Shown here piece after piece: positions 1-8,719 of a DNA stretch of 25,725 nucleotides. The notes under the pieces are model-generated. The model searched no databases and was not told where the DNA came from. It saw only the letters and a program-made list of their open reading frames with translations. How positions within the stretch are numbered: the stretch's first letter is position 1; every line of letters begins with the position of its first letter. The stretch lies in the IMG/VR virus record IMGVR_UViG_3300031857_001230, positions 1 through 25,725 of that record. One strand, 5' to 3'. The translations under genes and the position numbers were made by a program. Source of the DNA: a virus.

Positions 1-1132
1 TCTTTAACCAAACACTCTTGGTCTTTGGGTTTGTACGTAAAAACTTTTGATAATCGGTAAGGGACATAACTCCATCTTTACCATCATTTTTTAGTGCTGC
101 CTGAATATCTTCATCAAATACGCTAACTGCAGTATCTGGTAGTTCAAGCATTTGTCCCTTGTAATACGCAAACTGGTTTGCAATATCTGAAATCTTTACA
201 CCCTGGTCAATAAGTGGTGCCAACTTGCCATAGAATGCTTTAGACATTTCTCGAATAGAAGTTTTTTCTGCATCTAACTTACCAGTTGTAAGGGCTCCGC
301 CTGGCTTTAATCCACCAATAACGCGGTCAAGTGCCTGCTTGGTATCTAGTTTAACTCCATAGTCGGCAGCAAAAGCCTTTAGTTCTGCAACATCTTGTGC
401 AATCTTTCCATTACCCTTGGTAATATCCTCAATTGCTGTACCTTTAACTACAGGCGCTAGAACTGATGCACGAATACGATAGTAATCTGTAGCATCTAAT
501 TGCTCACCAGTAGAAACTTGCTTGCCACCTACAACTTTAACGGTACGAACAGCCTTCTTCTCTTCGGCATTTACCTTATTGTAGTAGTCAGTCTTTTCAG
601 CCTCTGTTGCTTTACGACCAAGATACTCTGTAAAGAACTCATCAATATCTTGATTGGTTTCCATACGAGTTGTAAGATTGATACCTGAATCTGGTTGACC
701 AGATGAACCAGCCATTGCAACGCGCTTGTTTAGCCATGAATCAAATGACTGGGTAAGCGGAGTAGCCATATCCGTATAGTTAGTTACAGCCTCAACGCTT
801 ACATTGCGAGCCGCATCAATAATTGCTCTATTGAATGCAGTAGCATCTTTAAGTTTAAACTCTGTTTCGTTCATATAGTTGGCTTTATACAACTTAGTCC
901 GAAGAGCATCTATACCAGCAGTACCACCAGCATTTGTAATATATGAGCGGCGAACTTGGTCAGCATTAAGAACTTGGTAATCACCCTTTGAATCAATATA
1001 AAGGAATCTTTCACCTGTTCCATCAGTTGAATTTAGAATCCAAGTGTTACCTGATTGTGTAACTACATATTTGGCATCTGCTCCACCAAAATCCTCAGCC
1101 ATGTCTTTGAGGGTCTGCGTGTTATCAGCCAT
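1..1132 (-). CDS. Phage virion structural protein, C-terminus beyond left edge
   Basis: I translated the minus strand from the ATG at 1132 and found it open for 377 codons to the window edge, so the gene is partial. The start MADNTQTLKD overlaps the stop of the upstream giant gene as TAATG, which implies translational coupling. The protein is soluble-looking, mixed alpha/beta at the N-terminus and then helical. Around residues 165-195 is a segment of the form FF-x2-YLGRKAT-x2-E-x4-YYNKVN. The last visible part has a D-x3-AALKNDGKDG-x3-LTDYQKFLR stretch. From memory, both motifs recur in large virion proteins of phages from aquatic actinobacteria and marine bacteria. Its place late in the structural operon supports a virion role (internal, tail or baseplate-associated). 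The specific function is unknown. Confidence 0.75.
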   Translation of the reverse strand, partial: MADNTQTLKDMAEDFGGADAKYVVTQSGNTWILNSTDGTGERFLYIDSKGDYQVLNADQVRRSYITNAGGTAGIDALRTKLYKANYMNETEFKLKDATAFNRAIIDAARNVSVEAVTNYTDMATPLTQSFDSWLNKRVAMAGSSGQPDSGINLTTRMETNQDIDEFFTEYLGRKATEAEKTDYYNKVNAEEKKAVRTVKVVGGKQVSTGEQLDATDYYRIRASVLAPVVKGTAIEDITKGNGKIAQDVAELKAFAADYGVKLDTKQALDRVIGGLKPGGALTTGKLDAEKTSIREMSKAFYGKLAPLIDQGVKISDIANQFAYYKGQMLELPDTAVSVFDEDIQAALKNDGKDGVMSLTDYQKFLRTNPKTKSVWLK

Positions 1133-4100
1133 TAGTTACCTCCGATTGAATATGTATCACGAGAATAGAATCCTAGAATTGATGAAAAGATAGCCCTGTT
1201 TGCTTCACGCACTGCTGGGTCTAATTGAATTAAAGGCTCCAAAGCCTTTTCAATAGCCTCACGCTTAGCGCGTTTAGCATCTGTAAAGTTCCAAATAAGT
1301 CTCATCTCTGGGTCAGTAGAGTATGAAATAAACTCGCGAACCATCTTTGTTGCCATAGCCATACGCTGTCTTGTGTCAGCAGAGATAGGTGCTTGCTTAT
1401 TAAGAAGCATCTCTTCTACTGAACTAAGTAGTTTCTCTTCAGTTGCTACCTCAAAGCCACCTGTTTCAAGTGACAAGCGTAGTAATGGGTTAGCATTTTT
1501 AATCTGCTGACGAGCATTGGTTGAACGCTTAATAATTGCACGACGCTCTGGAATACTTCCTACTGTAGAAAGTAGTTCACGTTCTTGACGTTCAATATCA
1601 AAGTATTGCTGTTTCGCTCTAGCAGTCTGCACGTTATCTAGATACTTTTCTAGCGTAGGGCTAGAGATTAACTCATTAGCCTCTAGCCAGTTATATGCAT
1701 CTGCTGTGTAATCGCCTACCTGTGGAGCAAAGATGTAGGCTACCTCACCATAGGTGGCAATTGTGTTCTTGTTAAACTGTGACCACTTCTTAACGGCATC
1801 TGTCTTATCAATAAGAACTTTAGTATTTTTATCGCTACGAGATACTGTGTAGATAATCTTATTAGGATTCTTGCCAACAAACATAGCAACTGCTAGTTCG
1901 TATGGGTCAAAGACTTCATCAGATTCAGTCTTTTCAATACCAGCAAGTATGTCAAAGAACTCAGCACGCATACTTGTAATGCCAGTAGCCTTAATATAAC
2001 TAGGAATACCCTTGCTCTCACGTAGTGTTGGAGAGATTGGTGAAATCATTCCAAGAACTGCACGCATAGCAATTACGTTATGGGCTGCAATCTTAACTGT
2101 TTTAATAAAGTCATGCTTCTGCTGGTCTGTAGCATTCTCTGGAAGTTGAATGCTTTCATCACCAAATGCTTGAATATATGCAATAGCCTGAAATGCAGCA
2201 GTTGTTTCCTGTCGTGACATTTCTTGGCGTGGAAGTATGTCACGTATATTCTGCAAGAATAGCGGTGTTATTGCACGCTGCACTGTAATGTTATCTCCAA
2301 GATAACCAAGTGCATAAGTATCTATTTCATCTGCCATATACTCGGCAGGACCATCTAGTGGTCCTGGAGCATAACCCATAAGAGACCTAAAGGCAATAAA
2401 AGATAGTGCAGAAACTGGACCGCTAAGTCCAGGCTGACCAGCCTCTGGTGAAAACGATGGGTTAATCAAACGCAGTTTAAGAGTAACATCATTAAATGCT
2501 GGAACCTTAAATGCACCACCAGTTAGTTTACGCATTACTGGTTCAACAGATGAATTAATAATCGTGTCTGTAGGCAATACTACGTATGGCTCACCCTCAT
2601 CATCATAGTAAATCTCACCACGAGCAGACAGTCCTTGATGCGCTAAGCGCATGCGATAAATAACCTGTAGTGGTTTATCACGCATAAGGCGATAATAACG
2701 TCGCCAGAAGTCTTCTGTTGCACGATAGAAACGTGCCACAGTTCTAGTAGATACTGCAAGATTAGAACGAATAGCAGGATTATCTACATACTTTAGAACA
2801 GAATCTACTGCCTCATTCATTGCAATTTCTGTATAACGCTTTGCAGCAAGGCTAGTAGCAATACTATCTGCTACCTCTTCGGACATGTTCTTGTTTTCTT
2901 CTAGCAATGTCCTCTTGGTCATGCGAGCAAACTCGTCTTGCAAACCAGTATAACCTTCACGAAGACGTGTATAGGTTGATATAACTGCTGGCTGACGGAA
3001 GATACCAGTAACTTGGCGGTCCATCTGTTCCATAAGGAAGTCACCATGTCTACCCCAAAGGCTTTGCAATTCTGCCTTTGGAATTAATTCAACAAATTCA
3101 ATGGCTGTATTTATCTCGCCCTGTAGTCTCATGCCTACTGTAGCCTTTTCAAACTCTTCAAAAGATACATTGCCGCTTGACTTAGACCATTTACCACCAA
3201 CGGTGGCTCCAGATTCCATTTCATATCTAACAAGTGCGTTATGCTTTGAAGCAACTAGGTTAAATAGTTCATCGTTAAAGGACTTTGGTCCACCATGAAA
3301 TGATGTACGCATATCAAGTAGCATTGTTTCTACGTGAATACGTGCGATATCAGCATCTGCAACACCACGCTGGCGGAAACCAGTGGTATCACCAAACTCA
3401 TTAAGAAACTTCTTTACATCATCTGCACGCTTAGGGTCAATAAAGAACTGCCTAATCTGATAGTCATACTTAACGCCAAGAATTTCTAGCATTTCTGTAC
3501 GAGCAATAGCAAAATCTTGTGAAGTCTTAAGACCATTGTTGCGGAAGAATGCAGTTACTGGATCAACAACTACACCAGGTGCAATTGTTCTAGAGTTAGC
3601 CACAAATCTACGGAAGAACTGGTCAAAGTGTGCAAGTGTTAAGTACTTATCATTTGTTCTACGGAGCAATTCAGCGTTTAGTGGGCGAAACTTACGCCCA
3701 GTTTTAACAGATACATCCGCTAATGCCTGAGATAGTGTACTTTGCGTAAAGACTGCATCAATAATTTCTTTATCAATACGTCCTGAAAGGGATGAACGGG
3801 CTGCAACAGATGAAGCCATAGAATTTAAAGCATCAGGATGGTAAATAAAGGCTTCTTTAATCCATTTAAAGTTACCAACTGCTTCATCTACACCATACAT
3901 TGCGAAGACTCGCGCAACAGATTCTTCACGAATCATCATGTTGGTAACTTCTTCTACTGGAATACCATTTCTTTCAGCAATTTCTTGTGGAATACGAATA
4001 CGTTCTTCAATAGAAAGACGCTCTTCTGCTCCACCTTTGCGAAATACTCTGTTAAGTCCACGCTTAATTGGACCAACTGCAGCCTTAGAACCAGTAAGGG

Positions 4101-6270
4101 CTGTAAGAACTGCTTGTTCTTTTCTAATTGATGGCCTAGCAAAACGCAAAAGGTCTTGTGCTGGTGCACTAAGTGCATACATAAATGTTTCATCAATAGC
4201 AGAACGAATACCTAGACGTGGAAAAAGAGTATAGATAGTCCAGAAGTTAACAAACTCGCTGATATATTTGTTACGTGTAGCACCATCAAATAGTGCTGGG
4301 ATAGAGTTCTTGCGACGGGTCATTGCAGCAACTTGAATGATTTGCTCGTATGGAAGAACTGCTACACCTTCAGCCAATTGGCTAGGTTGAATAGCACCAC
4401 GAGCCTGCAAGAATGGAATATCATTTTCAACACGAACAACATGCTCGCTAATATCGTCAATAAATTCAGTTGGAACTTCAGTGCGTGCTACTGCTGTCAT
4501 ACCAGACTGGTTGTTAAATGTTTTATTAAGAATCTCATCCATAAAGGTGCGACCTTCTGGTGTGCCATGTAGACCATATCTATGCATAATCGTTGCATAA
4601 AGATTACGCAAGATTACAACCTGTTCATTTGTAGATGCCTTAAGAAACTCAAAGGTTACATAGTCTGCAACATCGCGTGTAAACGCCTGACGTGCTACAA
4701 GACGGAATGTTTCTGCAGTTTTAATTGCATCTTCACCAAACAGGATTCTAGAACCACCAGGGCTACGAGACATCATGCGTCCAGTAACTTCTGCAATACG
4801 ACGAGCCCTTTTAACATCGGCATCAATATCAGTAAACCGCTGAATACCTGCTACGTTTACGCCTTTATCAATATCATCGCCAACTGTTTTAAGAATATCA
4901 GCAGCCTCTGCGCCTTTTGCCTGTAAAGAATCAATTCTATCTACAACAGACCTTGATGCAGCACTTGGATTAAAAAAAGCGTCTGCACTTACTGCTATAC
5001 CACCGCTAATTTGACGTTGGTTACGAGCAGTTGCAATACCATTACGAAGGAATGTAATACCATCTACGCGTCCACCCAATAGCATTTGAGCATTTACAAT
5101 TTTAGTAAAAAATGCTTCAGCACCATTTGCGTCAAAAGTTTCAAGATTTCTTGCAAGTATATTTACTGTTTCAAAATTGCTAAATCCTGGATATTTTTGA
5201 GCAATCTCGCGATAGGTAACAGATTGTACTGCACTGTCTTCCGCCTCTGAAAACCTTTTTATTAAAACTCCGAGTTCGCCATCCCATAATGCTTTTACAT
5301 CTGGTTTTGCAAAGATTTGCTTGACTGCTCCAATGTAGTTGCCATCCTTGGCTTCTCTTGTAACCAACTCTGCATACGCTGCACCCTTAGTAGCAGCCTT
5401 TGATGTACCACCAGTAATATAAGTAAGTGGGTCAACTACAAGTTGATATACAGCATCAATGCTGCCAGTGCTTTTCTTAGCAGCCTTTTGCCATTGCTTA
5501 GCAACCTTTGGGTCAGCAAGGTCTCCTATAAAAAACTTAAGTATAGGATTCATTTTATATGTTGGGTCGTGTTTTGCTTCTAGTCCTTTACGAGCAATGT
5601 CACGACCTGGTGATGTTTGTGCATACTTAACATCTTCAAGGATTAAATTAAACTTTGCTGAATTATCAAATGCGTCTGCGATAGCAGTCGTAATCTTAGC
5701 ATCAACTTTACCGTACTCTTCAATAACCTCACCAGGTGTTTTGCCAGCAAGAAGTCCTTTAGCAAGCAATACATATTCAGCACCATACTTTTCTTCAAGG
5801 CGAGAGATAGCGCCTTTATCGTATAGTTCTTTTCCAGCGTAGGCTGTTGACCACGTTTTCTTTGAAAACAAAGGAGCACCTTGGTTAACCTGGCGAGCAA
5901 CAGAATATGGTGTGTTAATTGCCTTACCATATACACCAGCAACCTGAAAAGTCATAACAATTGGTGAAGCAGCAGCCTTAGCAACTTCTGAAGTTATAGC
6001 CAAAGTTTTCTTTAGTAAAGATTGGTCTTCTTTTGCAAACTCGGCAGTAGGGTACATAGCACGAATAAGTTCTTGTGCATCTTCATCTAGCGCTTCAAAC
6101 TGTTGCTTAGCCTGCTTTGCATCCATATTACGCAGACGCTTAGCATTCTTTACAGTAAAAGAAAACTGCTCAATCATCTTAGCGCCAGCATCTGAAAGAC
6201 CTGCAGCCTGTGCAGCATTATAAATGTTAGGACTAAGTTCGCCTACAACTGGGTCAATTATGCGGGCCAT
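1132..6270 (-). CDS. Giant 1712-residue virion protein, putative internal/ejection protein
   Basis: An uninterrupted 1712-residue frame starts at ATG 6270, overlapping the upstream stop as TAATG, and ends at a TAA overlapping the next ATG in the same way. It has no signal peptide. The sequence is mostly alpha-helical, rich in Ala, Arg and Glu, with scattered amphipathic and hydrophobic stretches such as FVNFWTIYTLFPRLGI. Around residues 1180-1230 is a Trp/Tyr/Arg-rich segment (TEDFWRRYYRLMRDKPLQVI), followed by a short strand-rich patch. I recognise no enzyme motif. Size, composition and position downstream of the portal fit the large internal virion (DNA ejection) proteins of podovirus-like phages. 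That role is inference. A tape-measure protein is less likely so close to the portal and without clear coiled-coil repeats. Confidence 0.8.
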   Translation of the reverse strand: MARIIDPVVGELSPNIYNAAQAAGLSDAGAKMIEQFSFTVKNAKRLRNMDAKQAKQQFEALDEDAQELIRAMYPTAEFAKEDQSLLKKTLAITSEVAKAAASPIVMTFQVAGVYGKAINTPYSVARQVNQGAPLFSKKTWSTAYAGKELYDKGAISRLEEKYGAEYVLLAKGLLAGKTPGEVIEEYGKVDAKITTAIADAFDNSAKFNLILEDVKYAQTSPGRDIARKGLEAKHDPTYKMNPILKFFIGDLADPKVAKQWQKAAKKSTGSIDAVYQLVVDPLTYITGGTSKAATKGAAYAELVTREAKDGNYIGAVKQIFAKPDVKALWDGELGVLIKRFSEAEDSAVQSVTYREIAQKYPGFSNFETVNILARNLETFDANGAEAFFTKIVNAQMLLGGRVDGITFLRNGIATARNQRQISGGIAVSADAFFNPSAASRSVVDRIDSLQAKGAEAADILKTVGDDIDKGVNVAGIQRFTDIDADVKRARRIAEVTGRMMSRSPGGSRILFGEDAIKTAETFRLVARQAFTRDVADYVTFEFLKASTNEQVVILRNLYATIMHRYGLHGTPEGRTFMDEILNKTFNNQSGMTAVARTEVPTEFIDDISEHVVRVENDIPFLQARGAIQPSQLAEGVAVLPYEQIIQVAAMTRRKNSIPALFDGATRNKYISEFVNFWTIYTLFPRLGIRSAIDETFMYALSAPAQDLLRFARPSIRKEQAVLTALTGSKAAVGPIKRGLNRVFRKGGAEERLSIEERIRIPQEIAERNGIPVEEVTNMMIREESVARVFAMYGVDEAVGNFKWIKEAFIYHPDALNSMASSVAARSSLSGRIDKEIIDAVFTQSTLSQALADVSVKTGRKFRPLNAELLRRTNDKYLTLAHFDQFFRRFVANSRTIAPGVVVDPVTAFFRNNGLKTSQDFAIARTEMLEILGVKYDYQIRQFFIDPKRADDVKKFLNEFGDTTGFRQRGVADADIARIHVETMLLDMRTSFHGGPKSFNDELFNLVASKHNALVRYEMESGATVGGKWSKSSGNVSFEEFEKATVGMRLQGEINTAIEFVELIPKAELQSLWGRHGDFLMEQMDRQVTGIFRQPAVISTYTRLREGYTGLQDEFARMTKRTLLEENKNMSEEVADSIATSLAAKRYTEIAMNEAVDSVLKYVDNPAIRSNLAVSTRTVARFYRATEDFWRRYYRLMRDKPLQVIYRMRLAHQGLSARGEIYYDDEGEPYVVLPTDTIINSSVEPVMRKLTGGAFKVPAFNDVTLKLRLINPSFSPEAGQPGLSGPVSALSFIAFRSLMGYAPGPLDGPAEYMADEIDTYALGYLGDNITVQRAITPLFLQNIRDILPRQEMSRQETTAAFQAIAYIQAFGDESIQLPENATDQQKHDFIKTVKIAAHNVIAMRAVLGMISPISPTLRESKGIPSYIKATGITSMRAEFFDILAGIEKTESDEVFDPYELAVAMFVGKNPNKIIYTVSRSDKNTKVLIDKTDAVKKWSQFNKNTIATYGEVAYIFAPQVGDYTADAYNWLEANELISSPTLEKYLDNVQTARAKQQYFDIERQERELLSTVGSIPERRAIIKRSTNARQQIKNANPLLRLSLETGGFEVATEEKLLSSVEEMLLNKQAPISADTRQRMAMATKMVREFISYSTDPEMRLIWNFTDAKRAKREAIEKALEPLIQLDPAVREANRAIFSSILGFYSRDTYSIGGN

Positions 6271-6701
6271 TAGTACCCATATTCAGAAATAATAGCATAA
6301 AGCATTTCTGCTTCACCGCTATTGTCAAACTGTGCAATTCTTTTAATGGTAGCAGCAAGTGTTGGTTCTGAATCTGGAATGTTAAGTGCTTCACTTCCAG
6401 GACCAGCGCCAATATCAATACCAGAAGTAATTGGGTCATTTGGTCGTTCGGTAGGAGCCATTAATGGTGTTGGCATAGGAGCAACTCTTGGAGTTGGTGG
6501 TACTGGTGCACCACCTGACATTGGAGCAGCAGTTTGCTGGTCCATTGTGTTCTGACCATATGGCATACCAGACATGTACTTAGCGCCTTGCGCTGGACCA
6601 CCATCTGTACGTTGCGAGAGTGCGCCAGGACCTGATGCAGGTGCTGGGTTTTCTGGCTTGCGGTAGCCGCCTTGCTGACCAGTTGGTTGCATCATTGACA
6701 T
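6270..6701 (-). CDS. Pro/Gly-rich small virion-associated protein
   Basis: The 143-residue product has a low-complexity N-terminal two thirds rich in Pro, Gly, Ala and Met, containing KPENPAPASGPGALSQRTDG at residues 15-34. A short predicted-helical C-terminus (TLAATIKRIAQFDNSGEAEM) follows. It starts at ATG 6701, overlapping the previous stop as TAATG, and ends in TAATG with the giant gene, so it sits in a coupled series. From memory, a KPxNPAPxSGPGxLSxRTDGGP-type motif recurs in small proteins encoded near the portal in actinobacteriophages. A disordered N-terminus with a helical tail could suit a scaffold, linker or head-completion role, but no function can be assigned from the sequence. 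Confidence 0.75.
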   Translation of the reverse strand: MSMMQPTGQQGGYRKPENPAPASGPGALSQRTDGGPAQGAKYMSGMPYGQNTMDQQTAAPMSGGAPVPPTPRVAPMPTPLMAPTERPNDPITSGIDIGAGPGSEALNIPDSEPTLAATIKRIAQFDNSGEAEMLYAIISEYGY

Positions 6702-6952
6702 TAGTCGTCATCCTCATCATCATCGTCTACATATTTAAGTGGATTCATTTTGTTTGGAATATCTGGAAGTATCCAATCAGGATATGAATCTTTGTCCTGT
6801 ATCATTGTTATGCAAATATCAACTGGAAAACCAGCAACACGCAAAGCCTTATAGTATTCGTTTAGGCTAATGCAGTACTTTTCAAGTATGGAGTAATCAT
6901 CACTAAGAACTGTTTTAACTTTAGTTTTAGTAGGCTTTTTGCGCGGTGCCAT
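6701..6952 (-). CDS. Conserved-looking small protein downstream of portal
   Basis: This 83-residue protein has a basic N-terminus (MAPRKKPTKTKVK), a central helical segment (ILEKYCISLNEYYKALRVAG) and a very acidic C-terminal tail (DDDDEDDD). The charge split suggests a binding or adaptor protein. It starts at ATG 6952 with GGGGGT six bases upstream, just after the portal stop at 6963. It ends in a TAATG overlap with the next gene. Small proteins with an EYYKALRxAGF-like helix next to the portal are familiar to me from actinophages, but no function is known to me. Confidence 0.7.
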   Translation of the reverse strand: MAPRKKPTKTKVKTVLSDDYSILEKYCISLNEYYKALRVAGFPVDICITMIQDKDSYPDWILPDIPNKMNPLKYVDDDDEDDD

Positions 6953-6962
6953 GATTTACCCC

Positions 6963-8711
6963 CTATATAACTCGTTGTTGTCTTACTTGCGCTGAACCAG
7001 ATGCCTCTCCACTTGATGTCAAACGGCTTAGTAACATCTGCAAATCTGGTGGTCCTGCCTGTGCAGAAGCGCCTCCTACTGGAGCGCCAGGAGCAGAGGG
7101 GACGGTTTGCTCAACTGGAGTTCCAGCAGGAGGATTCTCTGGAGTAAACACATCCTCAATAACATCTTCAATCGCCTTACCAGCCTTACGTCCCTTGATT
7201 GCAGCAGCAATCTTCTGAATGATTGGTAGAGGGTCCTGTCCCTGAGATGCTAATTGTGGGATGGTTTGTGTATATGCTTGCAGTGAACCAATGAGAGCCT
7301 TACGAAGTTTTTCAACTTCAATCTTCTCTTGTTCTTGTGTCACGTTAATTCCGAATGGCATTTCTCGCTGTGCCAAGTCTACGGAAATTAAATCGCCGCC
7401 CAACGCCTGAAGCATAAAAATAAGGCCCTGTGCTGGATTAAGTCCAGCCAGCATGCCATAGCGAACATCTGCAGAATAGTCATTCTTAATGTCCTTTGAT
7501 GGAAGATATTCAAGTGCATATGGTGCACCTGAATCTACTCCACGAATTGTCTTCTTATAATCAAATACTAGTTCGTCAACCATAAAGCATGTTGTAATAA
7601 CATCTTTAAATGTTGAAGCAAAGATGGCTTGTGCAGATTTAATCTGTGTATCGAAGCCACCCATAAGGGCTTGAACGCCCTGTCCCGTAATAATTGAAGC
7701 ATCAACGTTACCAGTTCTTGACTCTGGATAACGTGTACCAGTACGAAGTTCTTGCTGAAGTGTTTGCTGCTGGCTAAATGCACCTGCAGGAACAGGAAGT
7801 TCTACGCGGCGTACACCAGCAGGGTTGTTGGTACGGATAACTCCGTCGCCACCAAACTCAAACTCTTGTACATCGCTAGGCAAGACAATAGGTGACTGTA
7901 CTGACTTCTCTGCTGCTTCCATTGCAAGTAATGCAAAACGATTGCGAAGCAACTGAATACCAAGTACATCATCAAACTGTCCACGCATTTGTCCATCAAC
8001 AGATGGACGACGTGCAATGTGGACTAGCATCTTCTTAACTGGGTTTTCCGCCACAGACACAGCAAGGTTATTGCGGTCTGGGATATAAATAACAGACTGG
8101 TCTTTATCGTAATAACGAATGATTGTCAGTTCTGAATTCATATTCTGGTCATAACCATCGCGACCTAAAATCGCTTCTTCATGCTCAGGGAACTGAGCAA
8201 TAATTTCGGCTATTGACATGCGGTATTTCTTAGCAAAGGCAATGCAACGCCCATAGCGGTCAAACTCTGGGTAAGCCCCCACTGGGTTTTCTATGCGAAT
8301 ACGTGGCAGCCCTGCTTCTTCGTCAAATTCAACAATGAACGGGACGAAACCAAATGTGATGTACCAGTCTGCGCCTGTATACATCTGTACTTGTAAATCT
8401 GAATTAATAAAATAGTTCGCAGCAATCTGAGTACGACGGTCTGCAAACTTACGTGGCTTATCTTCTGCTTGGTTAATTGCAGAGCAGTTGATGGCAGGAA
8501 GTGGTGCCATAACCTCAGATAGGTCACGGGCTACAATATCAATAAAGTTAGCAACAACGTTGGCATCAATACCATCTGGAAAAAAGTCTGGGTATAGCCC
8601 AGCAATGTTACCCTGACGCACAGCAAGAACGCTTTCGTGACGGCTATCGCGCTCACGCGACCTATCCTTTAGCGATTCTACTCGCGCAGCAATCTGCTTA
8701 ATTGTTAACAA
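6963..8711 (-). CDS. Phage portal protein
   Basis: The portal forms the dodecameric ring at the capsid vertex through which DNA is packaged by terminase and later ejected. The protein has the fold order expected of the SPP1 gp6/HK97-type portal superfamily. An N-terminal helical part is followed by a wing with strand-rich sequence (WYITFGFVPFIVEFDEEAG), a stem/crown helical region (QLLRNRFALLAMEAAEKSVQ) and a long Pro/Ala/Gly-rich C-terminal tail. The gene directly follows terminase, the usual order. I place the start at TTG 8711, which has AGGA six bases upstream. The longer alternative, GTG at 8741, overlaps terminase by 22 bases, has only a weak, too-close ribosome site, and adds a hydrophobic extension (AGYVWIGIA) made of terminase-overlapping bases. 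The family call is firm; the exact start is not. Confidence 0.88.
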   Translation of the reverse strand: MLTIKQIAARVESLKDRSRERDSRHESVLAVRQGNIAGLYPDFFPDGIDANVVANFIDIVARDLSEVMAPLPAINCSAINQAEDKPRKFADRRTQIAANYFINSDLQVQMYTGADWYITFGFVPFIVEFDEEAGLPRIRIENPVGAYPEFDRYGRCIAFAKKYRMSIAEIIAQFPEHEEAILGRDGYDQNMNSELTIIRYYDKDQSVIYIPDRNNLAVSVAENPVKKMLVHIARRPSVDGQMRGQFDDVLGIQLLRNRFALLAMEAAEKSVQSPIVLPSDVQEFEFGGDGVIRTNNPAGVRRVELPVPAGAFSQQQTLQQELRTGTRYPESRTGNVDASIITGQGVQALMGGFDTQIKSAQAIFASTFKDVITTCFMVDELVFDYKKTIRGVDSGAPYALEYLPSKDIKNDYSADVRYGMLAGLNPAQGLIFMLQALGGDLISVDLAQREMPFGINVTQEQEKIEVEKLRKALIGSLQAYTQTIPQLASQGQDPLPIIQKIAAAIKGRKAGKAIEDVIEDVFTPENPPAGTPVEQTVPSAPGAPVGGASAQAGPPDLQMLLSRLTSSGEASGSAQVRQQRVI

Positions 8712-8719
8712 GGCTATTC

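Noticed and set aside
3101-5842. Several plus-strand frames of 60-130 codons opposite the giant gene
   Set aside because: They are shadows of a long coding frame: no ribosome sites, composition unlike phage proteins here, and the opposite strand is convincingly coded.
1132-6270. Virion-encapsidated RNA polymerase (N4-like) as the giant protein
   Set aside because: I looked for the R-x3-K-x6/7-YG, DxxGR and HD motifs. YG pairs occur (for example ATYGEV), but without the Arg/Lys spacing or the other motifs.
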